In this document: piece by piece, positions 1 to 7,357 of the stretch
How positions within the stretch are numbered: the stretch's first letter is position 1
Layout of the letters: the number at the start of each line of letters is the position of its first letter
DNA from: CAUZFZ01 sp963579025
GTDB taxonomy: Bacteria; Planctomycetota; Planctomycetia; Planctomycetales; Planctomycetaceae
Direction of reading: 5' to 3'
Assembly: GCA_963579025.1 (NCBI GenBank)
Contig: CAUZFZ010000164.1
Span: 1 to 22,739, forward strand
Length of the DNA stretch: 22,739 nucleotides
Translations under genes and position numbers: made by a program
The notes under the pieces: model-generated
Database searches by the model: none
What the model was told of the DNA's origin: nothing
Seen by the model: the letters and a program-made list of their open reading frames with translations, nothing else

Positions 1-285
1 CTGAGTGACGAGGCGATGCAACATCTGAACGGCAGACTGGGCCGGTACTACGAACTTGCCCTGGTCTATACATGGATCGCGGGGCTCCTCAACATTCTGG
101 CTGTCTGGGATGCTCTCCAGGGTCCGGCCTATGGCTACGGCGACGAAGTTCCCGAAGAATCGGCGGACGCAGATACGAAGAGCCCACCCGACGAATCCGC
201 AAAAGCGACTCCAGTTGCGCCTGACCCCGGACCGCAACCCGCCGTGGCTGCAGTCCGACCTGCAGGCGACAGTCAGCAGACGTGA
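1..285 (+). CDS. C-terminal part of a small membrane protein (5' end outside window)
   Basis: The frame is open from base 1 and ends with TGA at 283-285. The first Met codon is at base 16, but codons before it are open, so the true start is probably upstream of the window. The visible part has one hydrophobic segment (around YTWIAGLLNILAVW) followed by an acidic, Pro/Ala-rich tail that is probably disordered. The layout, a short polar helix, a membrane segment ending in a D-A-x-x-GP motif, then a tail, resembles the C-terminus of planctomycete DUF6677-type membrane proteins, but this is from memory and weak. It is followed 69 bp later by another small membrane protein on the same strand, so the two may be co-transcribed. 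Function unknown. Confidence 0.6.
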   Translation: MSDEAMQHLNGRLGRYYELALVYTWIAGLLNILAVWDALQGPAYGYGDEVPEESADADTKSPPDESAKATPVAPDPGPQPAVAAVRPAGDSQQT

Positions 286-354
286 TACCACGAAACAAGT
301 TTGACTTTCATTACAGACCACCTGTGTGTCCGCGTACGACATTGAGGAAGACTG

Positions 355-564
355 ATGGCAGGATTCACCGCACTACTGGCCGAGTCCGGGAATACGATTG
401 GGTATGTCTTCCCTCTGGCTGCCGCGATCAGTCTGGTGTACAGCGCCAGTCGCTATGAGCTGACCGAGCGAATCGTGCGACGGTCCACTCGATTGTTCAT
501 GACGATTGTCGGTTTCATGTTCTGCGTCCTGATCGCGCTGTGGATCCTCTCGTACAATCTGTAG
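355..564 (+). CDS. small two-helix membrane protein, hypothetical (69 aa)
   Basis: The 69-residue protein starts at ATG 355, preceded by a good ribosome binding site (GAGGAAG about 4 bases upstream). It has two hydrophobic stretches, roughly residues 14-28 and 45-66, separated by a charged loop rich in Arg and Glu (around RYELTERIVRRS). This fits a small inner-membrane hairpin protein. It lies between two other small membrane-associated genes on the same strand. I do not recognise a named family. The good ribosome binding site and the charge pattern between the helices support a real gene. Confidence 0.65.
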   Translation: MAGFTALLAESGNTIGYVFPLAAAISLVYSASRYELTERIVRRSTRLFMTIVGFMFCVLIALWILSYNL

Positions 565-623
565 ACGGTCCGGCACCTGGACCTGCTTCGACTATCGGAC
601 CCAGTCCCTTTGAGGCGCGCACG

Positions 624-1193
624 ATGCCACGCCGACCTGGTTCCACGATCTGCACACTCGTGATCGGAATCGAACTGCTTCTCGTGGGCTTCCTGATGAT
701 CGCTCACCGGAAACCGTCGGTAGAGCAGATCGACATTCCAGATACTGCAGTAGCGAAGCTGGCGAGTGTCGGCCTCGACTCGACTCCCGCGACACCCTTA
801 CCCGAAGAACAACGCCGCGCTTTGATCACGGGCGAATGGGAAGACGATTACCAGGCGGGGCGTGAATGGACGCTGCGTGACGACGGAACCGGCACGATGG
901 TTGTGCATCTGGACGGAGTCGCGGCCTTCATGTTTGGCTCGACGTTGCGCTTCGAGCAGACGTGGCGAATTGAAGGTGACCGCATTGTCATGGCCGTTAC
1001 AGGAGGCGAACCGCGAAGCCAGATTGATCTCATCCTGAAGATGGAGGGGAGCAGTGCGGCGCAGCGAATCATCGAACTGACATCCGAGCGGCTGGAGGTC
1101 GTCGATGAGAAAAAGAAGCAGACATTCGACTGGCGACGTCTTCCAGCGGCGCAGGATTCCGCCGACAGCGACGCGGATCGGCGCGTCGAATAG
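624..1193 (+). CDS. hypothetical membrane-anchored protein with lipocalin-like beta domain (189 aa)
   Basis: The frame is open from an ATG at 540, but that start would overlap the previous gene. The ATG at 624 has GAGG eight bases upstream and begins a protein with an immediate N-terminal hydrophobic helix (residues about 8-25), so 624 is preferred. After the anchor comes a polar linker and then, at about residues 60-175, a run of alternating strands with a G-x-W start (TGEWEDDY) and repeated Thr/Gly turns (RDDGTGTMVV). This resembles planctomycete lipocalin-like or 'TIGR03067-like' single-domain proteins. The domain probably sits outside the inner membrane. Its stop faces the stop of the toroid gene 50 bp away, and no clear terminator hairpin is visible in that gap. 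Function unknown. Confidence 0.65.
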   Translation: MPRRPGSTICTLVIGIELLLVGFLMIAHRKPSVEQIDIPDTAVAKLASVGLDSTPATPLPEEQRRALITGEWEDDYQAGREWTLRDDGTGTMVVHLDGVAAFMFGSTLRFEQTWRIEGDRIVMAVTGGEPRSQIDLILKMEGSSAAQRIIELTSERLEVVDEKKKQTFDWRRLPAAQDSADSDADRRVE

Positions 1194-1243
1194 TGGGTCC
1201 TTGAGTGGAGAGACTGCGGCGCCGTGGCCCGGATTCGCGGACG

Positions 1244-2944
1244 TTACTCAAAGAACAACTCGTCCGGTGCCGTGCCGAAGCTGTTGAGTGCTTCGGAGTA
1301 GCGATAGTAGACCTCAAGGCACAGGGCTCCCAGGGCTGTCGTGTACACGCGGCCGCCCTGGCCGCCGTAGCTGGCACCTTTGGGATCCCAACTGCCCGCG
1401 TTGTCACCCTGGCGGTTCTGGTGTTCCACCAGCACGTTGCGGATTCGCTGATTCCACCACAGGCGATGTTCGCCGCCCATGTTGTGCATCGCATACGTGG
1501 CGTAGTACCACAAGTAGAAATTCTTCTGTTTCCACGACGGCGACGATTTCCGCATCAGGTTCGCGCCTTTTTCCAGCAGGTGATTGCGGACTCCCGTGCC
1601 GGTGAACTGACGGATCAGCATTCCGGCAGCGGTCATCGAGGAATGCGAAGCCGCGACGTTCTGGTCGGCGGCAAATGTGTAGCCGACAGCGCCATTGAAA
1701 TCGCGACTGGCTCCCTGATCCGTCACGCTGTCCAGGTAAGCCAGTGCCTGTGAATAAATCGAACTGTCAAACTTGATGCGGGCCAGCCTGGCCGTCTTCA
1801 ATGCCTGGATGAACCACGCGCTGACCGACGTGTCGCTGGTATTACCACGCGGCCCATATCGCCAGCCGCCGTCGGTATTTACCGCGTATTCGCAGTATCG
1901 AACCGCCTTCTGCGCGGCCGCGCCGATTCGGGGATCGTTGGCCCCCCCGTACGCTTCACACAGAGCAATCGTGCAGATGGAGTGTGTGTAAAGGCTGGAG
2001 CTGCTGATCAATCCGTCGTCTTTCTGCTGAGCCATAATGGCTTCAACACCACGCAGAACATTCCGACGATACTCGCCTTTGCGAGTCGTATGGCCGCCCC
2101 CCATAAAGGCCAGCACGGCGAGGCCTGTCACAGCCACATCGGCCGATGCCTCGCCCTCGTACTTCTCGGCATTCCACATGCCGTCAGGCTCCTGATGGAT
2201 TGCCAGCCAGTGCAGTGCGGCATCGACGGCAGCTTTCGCTTTCACACCACCGGACCGTTCCATCGTGCGGAGAAAGTCGCCCGTGCCGAACAGGTTTACG
2301 TCAATCGGCCCCAACTGGCCCAGGGTTGGAGCTTCCTGGTCCCCGAACGCCTTGGGAAGCACGCTGAGTGTTCGGTTTGGCTTCGGAGCCCGGTTGATCG
2401 TGAAGACCTGCGGCTTGTCTGGCGGTGTCGGCTCTTTGTAGTTGTAGATATCAGCCGGTTCCGCAATGTCTGCGTCGATTGTGTTCAGCGCGAACTGCAC
2501 ATCCTCACTCGTCTCCGAAATCTCCAGTGGTGTGTCCTGAATCTCGATCTCATCCGCCATCACGTCAATCTCTGGAGCATCGATCTGCAGGTTGGAACTC
2601 TTGACGATGTCCTGTTCGACGACCTCCGTGGGTGTTACCGCAATCTGGATGTTGGGCGTTTCGACATCCTGCATCTCCTGTTCTTCCGGACGCTCCTTGA
2701 TGATGTCTCGGATCGGATCATCGAGTTCGAAATCTTCGAGGTCAGGTTCCGCCACCGTGAATTCAAACTCCTGCAGCACACCAAAAGCATTCGGGTTGGG
2801 GGCCAGCTTCCACAGGATGGCAACCACCAGCAGGCTGGCGCCGATGGCGAGGCCAACAAACACAGCCCGCTTGTCAATAATCGGCGTGGCCGCACCGAGT
2901 TCGTCGGCTGCCGCGAGTTTGCCAAATTGCTCAGACTCAGACAC
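1244..2944 (-). CDS. membrane-anchored alpha-toroid (prenyltransferase/squalene oxidase repeat) protein
   Basis: The 566-residue protein starts at a GTG (2942-2944) with GAGG seven bases upstream. Residues 1-26 are cytoplasmic, about 27-46 form one membrane helix, and about 55-200 form a very acidic Glu/Asp/Ile/Pro linker. From about 225 to 550 there is an alpha-toroid with repeated DG-x-W-type turns (EPDGMW, DGGWRYG, GSWDP), as in squalene/hopene cyclases and prenyltransferases. I see no DxDD catalytic motif, so it is probably not a terpene cyclase but a binding or scaffold version. The topology, a short cytoplasmic N-terminus, one helix, an extended linker and a periplasmic C-terminal domain, copies TonB/TolA. 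It lies 56 bp behind exbD in the same direction, so it is likely the energised partner of the ExbBD motor. It shares its C-terminal motif with the toroid protein at 10498-12588. Confidence 0.85.
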   Translation of the reverse strand: MSESEQFGKLAAADELGAATPIIDKRAVFVGLAIGASLLVVAILWKLAPNPNAFGVLQEFEFTVAEPDLEDFELDDPIRDIIKERPEEQEMQDVETPNIQIAVTPTEVVEQDIVKSSNLQIDAPEIDVMADEIEIQDTPLEISETSEDVQFALNTIDADIAEPADIYNYKEPTPPDKPQVFTINRAPKPNRTLSVLPKAFGDQEAPTLGQLGPIDVNLFGTGDFLRTMERSGGVKAKAAVDAALHWLAIHQEPDGMWNAEKYEGEASADVAVTGLAVLAFMGGGHTTRKGEYRRNVLRGVEAIMAQQKDDGLISSSSLYTHSICTIALCEAYGGANDPRIGAAAQKAVRYCEYAVNTDGGWRYGPRGNTSDTSVSAWFIQALKTARLARIKFDSSIYSQALAYLDSVTDQGASRDFNGAVGYTFAADQNVAASHSSMTAAGMLIRQFTGTGVRNHLLEKGANLMRKSSPSWKQKNFYLWYYATYAMHNMGGEHRLWWNQRIRNVLVEHQNRQGDNAGSWDPKGASYGGQGGRVYTTALGALCLEVYYRYSEALNSFGTAPDELFFE

Positions 2945-3000
2945 CAGATGACCTCGCGATTCTGGACAGACGGATCACGCTCCGTTTAAGCCGCCAGCAA

Positions 3001-3432
3001 CTATTGTTTCCGGACCTCGACCGTTGCCGAGACCTTTGAAATTCCCACCTGACCGCAACAACTCATAACCGCGGCGATGTGTTCCCATTTGACGTTACGA
3101 TCGCCACGGATGACGACAGCCTGATCCTTATACCGGATTCTGGCCCGACTGAGATTCGACGTCAGCGACGCAAGAGTCAGCGGTTGGTTTTCTACGTGAT
3201 AGTAGGCTTTGCCGCCTGGCAGATGCCGCACGTTGACCACAATTGGCCGTGTCGGTGGCGCCTTGGCCTTAATCTTCTCACTCTGTTTGGGCAGATCAAT
3301 CGAGAGATCCTGCTCCAGTTGGATGAGCGACGTTGTTGTCAGAAAGAAGATAATCAACAGGAACACGATGTCGACCATCGGCGTCATGTTCAGCTCATAA
3401 CCTGTATCGTCGGTGTCTTCAGCAAATACCAT
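3001..3432 (-). CDS. exbD: ExbD/TolR-family biopolymer transport protein
   Basis: This is a typical 143-residue ExbD/TolR protein. Residues 1-14 are cytoplasmic, 15-38 form the single membrane helix with the signature NMTPMVDIVFLLIIFFL, and the rest is the periplasmic domain. Asp21 in the helix corresponds to the proton-carrying aspartate of the family (Asp25 of E. coli ExbD). The ATG start at 3432 has AGGG seven bases upstream. ExbD dimers sit inside an ExbB pentamer and couple the proton gradient to movement of a TonB-like partner. It lies 46 bp downstream of exbB and 56 bp upstream of the toroid gene, so the three are very likely one transcript. All key residues are present and the gene looks intact. 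Confidence 0.95.
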   Translation of the reverse strand: MVFAEDTDDTGYELNMTPMVDIVFLLIIFFLTTTSLIQLEQDLSIDLPKQSEKIKAKAPPTRPIVVNVRHLPGGKAYYHVENQPLTLASLTSNLSRARIRYKDQAVVIRGDRNVKWEHIAAVMSCCGQVGISKVSATVEVRKQ

Positions 3433-3478
3433 TGGTGTGCCCTGGAAGCAGGTCTGTTGTACTCAGAGAAATGCCTGT

Positions 3479-4474
3479 TCAGGCCGTGGCTGGTTCTGGC
3501 TCTTTGCGAGTCTCGTCGCTCGTGGACGCAGGCTTTTCCGTTCCGCTACGGCGTTTGATCACGGCAATTCCGTGAATGAACTGCTCGGTCAGTGATTCGC
3601 AGCGTGAGATGACCTTATTGAGTCTGAGATTGGAAATGTACAACACCAGCAATGCCGGAATGGCAACGCTCAGTCCACCTGCCGTTGTAAAGAGTGCCGT
3701 GCGAATACCGGTCGCTAGTGTTTGAGATTTCGCGGCGCTGGCGGCCTCGTAAGCAACGCTTTCGAAGCACACCACCATGCCAATGACTGTTCCCAGCAGT
3801 CCCAGCAGCGGAGCGACTGCCGCAATCAGGCTGAGCGCTCTAAGCGGAGCTCGCAGCGCTCGAATTTGATTGACAGCTTCAATCTGACAGCGGATTCGGA
3901 TGTCTTCGAGTGTCGATATGTCAAAGCGAACAGCCATGGCTCGGCAGACGTGGCCAAACAACCCCGTCTCCTGCATCGCCAGATTGCGGAAGCCTTCGAT
4001 GTCTTCTTTTTCGAGAAAGCTGCGGGCCGGCTCAACAAATCGATGCGACGATTGTCGGCCAGCGCGGTAGATCCATGCGCTATTCAGTGCAATCACAATC
4101 ACCGCCAGCAAACACAATGCGATTCCGTGCATGATGTTGCCACTGGCCGCGTAGATGTCCCACAGCGTCTGTCGGCTGAGGATCGACAATGGTCCCAGCC
4201 CGCTGGTCCGCGTCCAGTTCTGAGCCGGGTCACTTCTCCCTCCGATGCGTTCGACGGTAAACGTCCCGCCGTCCGAACCCTTCGAGTTGATCGCGACGAC
4301 TTTGAACACGGCACCGGCACTCTTGTAGATGTCACCAACTTCGAACGACGTGATGTCGTCGTCGGTTGTGACACGGAAGCTCTTGTTATCGCCCGGTTCC
4401 ATCTCTTTATCGATGGCGGATTCAGGAGTCGGTTCGTCCTCCGTCAGCAGTGAATCGAGATCCAGCGTTTCCAT
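3479..4474 (-). CDS. exbB: MotA/TolQ/ExbB proton channel protein; signal peptide region carries a stop codon
   Basis: The open frame from ATG 4474 gives 331 residues. Residues about 31-80 form a small beta-rich periplasmic domain, followed by membrane helices at about 114-134, 215-236 and 260-282. The second holds the family signature APLLGLLGTVIGM. The C-terminus is charged and cytoplasmic. ExbB forms the pentameric stator of a proton-driven motor with ExbD. The N-terminal domain needs export, but this start lies just after a recognisable signal peptide that is encoded in frame upstream (to ATG 4547-4549) and interrupted by TAG. The ATG at 4474 has no clear ribosome binding site, so this may be a pseudogene or a product with altered topology. 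TTG and GTG starts between the stop and 4474 are absent. Confidence 0.85.
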   Translation of the reverse strand: METLDLDSLLTEDEPTPESAIDKEMEPGDNKSFRVTTDDDITSFEVGDIYKSAGAVFKVVAINSKGSDGGTFTVERIGGRSDPAQNWTRTSGLGPLSILSRQTLWDIYAASGNIMHGIALCLLAVIVIALNSAWIYRAGRQSSHRFVEPARSFLEKEDIEGFRNLAMQETGLFGHVCRAMAVRFDISTLEDIRIRCQIEAVNQIRALRAPLRALSLIAAVAPLLGLLGTVIGMVVCFESVAYEAASAAKSQTLATGIRTALFTTAGGLSVAIPALLVLYISNLRLNKVISRCESLTEQFIHGIAVIKRRSGTEKPASTSDETRKEPEPATA

Positions 4475-4549
4475 GTCCTGTGCAAAGCCGGTAAGCGCCA
4501 GAACGACGGCCAGACCGAAAGCAAGCTAGAGTGTAGTTATTGACTTCAT
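4475..4549 (-). pseudogene. exbB signal peptide coding segment with in-frame amber stop
   Basis: Reading the minus strand from ATG at 4547-4549, in frame with exbB, gives MKSITTL, then TAG at 4526-4528, then LAFGLAVVLALTGFAQD, and then Met at 4474. This is a textbook signal peptide: a basic N-terminus, a hydrophobic core and an A-Q cleavage-type end. AGGA lies five bases upstream of the ATG. The pieces fit so well that the original start was almost certainly 4549. The stop could be a point mutation (for example from CAG, TGG or TTG), a sequencing error or, less likely, a recoded codon. Confidence 0.8.
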
Positions 4550-4599
4550 GCGTCCTGTTCCATGGGGAGTTATTCGAGGTGTTGGTTGAATCAACCGGA

Positions 4600-5864
4600 T
4601 CAATCCCGCTTCTCATTAGCTTTGGCAATTTCCTTCAAGACCTGAGGCAACAGCTTCCTGCCCTCCTGGACTAACCGTCGCTCCCCGTCCGGGAAGTCTC
4701 GAATCAAGCGATCGAGCATCCGCTGTGCCTTGCCCCAGTCCTGTAATTCAATGCAGCACCTGGCACCTTCCAGACAGGCATGTGGTCGCGGAAACGTCTC
4801 GACGCTTTATTCAAAGTACTGCCGGGCCGCTTCGTGATTCGCCGGCTGAGTTGACTGATAGTTCAAGGCCAGGTGATAGCAGGCATCCGCCTTCACATCT
4901 TCAAAGGTCTCACCATCGGCCAGGCTCTTCAGGTTCGCCAGCCCTTTGGCGGACTGTCCCTGGCCCAGCAGCGACAATGCGGCATACAGGTCCATGTGAG
5001 GCCGCCGATCCGAAGTCGGCCACTCGGAAACAAATCGTCGATAGTGCAGATCGAGTTCCGACCATTCCTTGATCTCAGTCAGACTGCGGGCTGTAAAGAC
5101 ATAGACTTCCTGGATGGCGTCGAAGCGAGGATGGTCCCGTAGCAGGACCTGCAATGCATTCGCGCCCTTCTCGTACTCGAACAGGTGGAAGTGACTCCGA
5201 CCGAGCATGAACAGCGCTTTCGCTCGACTCTCCTTAACTTTCAATGATTTCTCGTCAGTAAACGGTGTCAGAGCGACAGCACAATTGCTCCACTCTTCCT
5301 GTCTCCAATACAGAAATCCCAGGGCATAGCGAATCTGGCCATCGTCAAAGGCCTTCGGTGGTGCAAGGCGGATACCGTTCCATTTACTGTTGCCACGACT
5401 CAATCGCTGGTTGGAGGGGACAGGAATAACATCGCCCTTTTCATCGAGCTGATTCCTCCCGTATTCATCCAGCAGCGTGGCATAGGCATCTCTGGCAGAA
5501 TCGAACCGCTGCGACTTGCCGCCGTGATAGCCCATCAATTGCAGCGCCGAGACTCGGAAGCGACTGTCTCGCAGTCCCGCCGTATAGGCTTTGAAGTGAT
5601 CGAGTAGCTTGTCTGTGTAACCGAGTTCCGCGTATCGCCGACCGAGTGCATAGTGGGCGATGTCGTACATATCGTCGGGGGAGACACCATCGGGTTTCGG
5701 CTCCTGGGCGACAGCTCGCGGGTAGAGCCGGATGTACTGTGCGAAGCAACCCGCGGCCAGTTCGTGCTCTTTCAGTTCGCCAAATAGCTGCCCGGATCGC
5801 AGGCACGCCGTTTTGACGTACTTCTGCATGGATGCAAATCGTTCGTCGTTGGGCTTGACCCAGA
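4600..5864 (-). pseudogene. C-terminal fragment of a large TPR protein, cut off by IS66 and interrupted by TAA
   Basis: The minus-strand frame is open from 5922 to a TAA at 4807-4809, but its first 19 codons lie in IS66 sequence; the host part begins at 5864. It encodes a helical, TPR-like protein with A/G/L/Y/A patterns typical of TPR helices (for example AKALFMLGRSHFHLFEYEKG). Beyond the TAA the same frame continues for 68 clearly TPR-like residues (ACLEGARCCIELQDWGKA, then MLDRLIRDFPDGE) to TGA at 4600-4602. So this is the 3' end of the gene whose 5' part is at 7366-10353. It has two lesions and no export signal of its own. It ends 50 bp before the original exbB start. Confidence 0.8.
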
Positions 5865-5879
5865 GTAACCGTTCACGGG
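5865..5879 (+). repeat. left terminal inverted repeat of the IS66 element
   Basis: GTAACCGTTCACGGG, which pairs with the right end at 7351-7365 with one mismatch. Similarity continues inward with a small gap (ATTGG occurs in both ends). Confidence 0.75.
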
Positions 5880-5926
5880 GTGGGATTGGTCTATCGGTGA
5901 CATAGAGACTCTGAGACATCACGTGG

Positions 5927-7357
5927 ATGACACGGATGTCTGAAATACCACCGGAACTGGCAGCGGAGATGACGCCTGCAGTGCGCGCGTTTGTCGAGTC
6001 GCTGATGGTTCAGATGGATGAGATGCAGGCCCGCATGCAGGCGGAGATTGACGAGCTGAAGGCGCAGGTCAAGAAGCTCACACCACAGAATTCGTCGGTT
6101 CCACCTGCGACTGTGCATCCGCATGCACGTGCTGGGGCAAAGCCGAAAAAGAAGGCGAAAACAAAGAAACCGCGGGGCGGGCAGAAGGGGCACAAGCGGA
6201 CAATTCGCGAACTGGTGCCTGTCGAACGATGCACCGCAGTGATTCCCCTGCAACCGACAGAATGCCGACGCTGTGGTAACGGACTCACAGGGTTTGATCC
6301 GGAACCGCTTCGTCATCAGGTCTGGGAACTGCCGGCGATTGAACCACTCATCACGGAATACCAACAACACCGGCTCACCTGTCAATGCTGCGGAACGACC
6401 AGCTGCGCGGAACTGCCTCCGGGTGTCCCGAGAGGCCAGTTCGGAGCGAGGTTGCTCGCCTTCACGGCCTTGCTGATGGGACACTTTCGACAAAGCAAAC
6501 GCCGGGCCGCGACGTTTCTGACGGACCTGCTGAACATGCCCTGCTGCCCGGCATCCACTGTGAACATGCAGAATCGCGTGGCGGCAGCGCTGCAGCAGCC
6601 GTACGAGGATCTCAGAAGCCGACTGGAACAGGAGCCGCAGGTGTTCATGGATGAAACACCAACGAAGCAGGCGAATCAGAAGGCGTGGTTATGGACAGCC
6701 GTGACTTCCACCTATGCCGTGTTCTCCAGCCGAGCCGCAACCGCTTTACCAAAACTGCTCGGCGAATCATTCCAGGGAATTATCAACTGTGACCGGGCGA
6801 AGATGTACTGGCGAGCCAGACACCTGCAGTGGTGCTGGGCCCATCTGGTCCGAGACTTCCAGGCTCTTGTCGATCATCATGACAACCAGGTGAAACGGCT
6901 GGGTTTTGACTTGCAGCGAGAAGTGAACACCATGTTTCACCTGTGGCACCGACATCGGTCCGGCGAGATACCGTGGGAAACCTTCCGCACGGAGCTACAG
7001 CCGGTTCGCGACAAAGTGAATGCGCTGCTGCTGCGCGGACGATGCAGCGGCAACAAACGCCTGACGGGGATGTGCCGCGAATTGTATGACCACCGCGAGT
7101 GGTTATGGACGTTCGCGGAACATGAGGGCATCGAGCCGACCAACAACACGGCTGAACGCGCACTGCGTCCCGCCGTAATCTATCGCAAGCTTTCGTTTGG
7201 AACTCAAAGCGAAGCCGGCAGTCGCTTTATTGAGCGCATGCTGACGATTTCCGAAACCTGCCGTCTCCAGAACCGCAGCATCTACCAGTGGCTCTGCGAC
7301 GCCGTTGATGCCAGCCTGAGCAACGAAACCGCTCCACCAATCATCACCGACCCGTGA
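5927..7357 (+). CDS. tnpC: IS66-family transposase (TnpC type)
   Basis: The 476-residue protein looks full length. Residues about 15-50 form a helical, coiled-coil-like N-terminus, and a basic Lys-rich linker (about 65-85) leads into a zinc ribbon with two Cys pairs (CRRC and CQCC). The DDE_Tnp_IS66 catalytic core follows, with likely catalytic residues in VFMDETPTK (first Asp), GIINCDRAKMY (second Asp) and IEPTNNTAERALRP (Glu). The IS66 C-terminal tail follows. The start at 5927 has a weak ribosome binding site, and Met at 5936 is an alternative. It cuts and pastes the element by DDE chemistry. All catalytic motifs are present, so it may still be active. Antisense frames through it are extensions of the split host gene. 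Confidence 0.93.
   Translation: MTRMSEIPPELAAEMTPAVRAFVESLMVQMDEMQARMQAEIDELKAQVKKLTPQNSSVPPATVHPHARAGAKPKKKAKTKKPRGGQKGHKRTIRELVPVERCTAVIPLQPTECRRCGNGLTGFDPEPLRHQVWELPAIEPLITEYQQHRLTCQCCGTTSCAELPPGVPRGQFGARLLAFTALLMGHFRQSKRRAATFLTDLLNMPCCPASTVNMQNRVAAALQQPYEDLRSRLEQEPQVFMDETPTKQANQKAWLWTAVTSTYAVFSSRAATALPKLLGESFQGIINCDRAKMYWRARHLQWCWAHLVRDFQALVDHHDNQVKRLGFDLQREVNTMFHLWHRHRSGEIPWETFRTELQPVRDKVNALLLRGRCSGNKRLTGMCRELYDHREWLWTFAEHEGIEPTNNTAERALRPAVIYRKLSFGTQSEAGSRFIERMLTISETCRLQNRSIYQWLCDAVDASLSNETAPPIITDP

Noticed and set aside
1194..1243. Terminator between the two converging genes
   Set aside because: No clear stem-loop with a T run is visible in the 50-bp gap.
1244..2944. True squalene-hopene or terpene cyclase
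   Set aside because: The toroid repeats are present but the DxDD acid motif was not found, and the protein is membrane-tethered beside exbBD; a scaffold or binding role fits better.
1982..2989. 335-codon plus-strand frame opposite the toroid gene
   Set aside because: It has no recognisable domain, is His/Arg/Cys-rich as expected of antisense frames in GC-rich DNA, and lies wholly across a well-supported gene.
4584..4596. Small palindrome GGTTGAATCAACC between the TPR gene end and exbB
   Set aside because: A 6-bp stem with a one-base centre is too short to claim as an operator or terminator.
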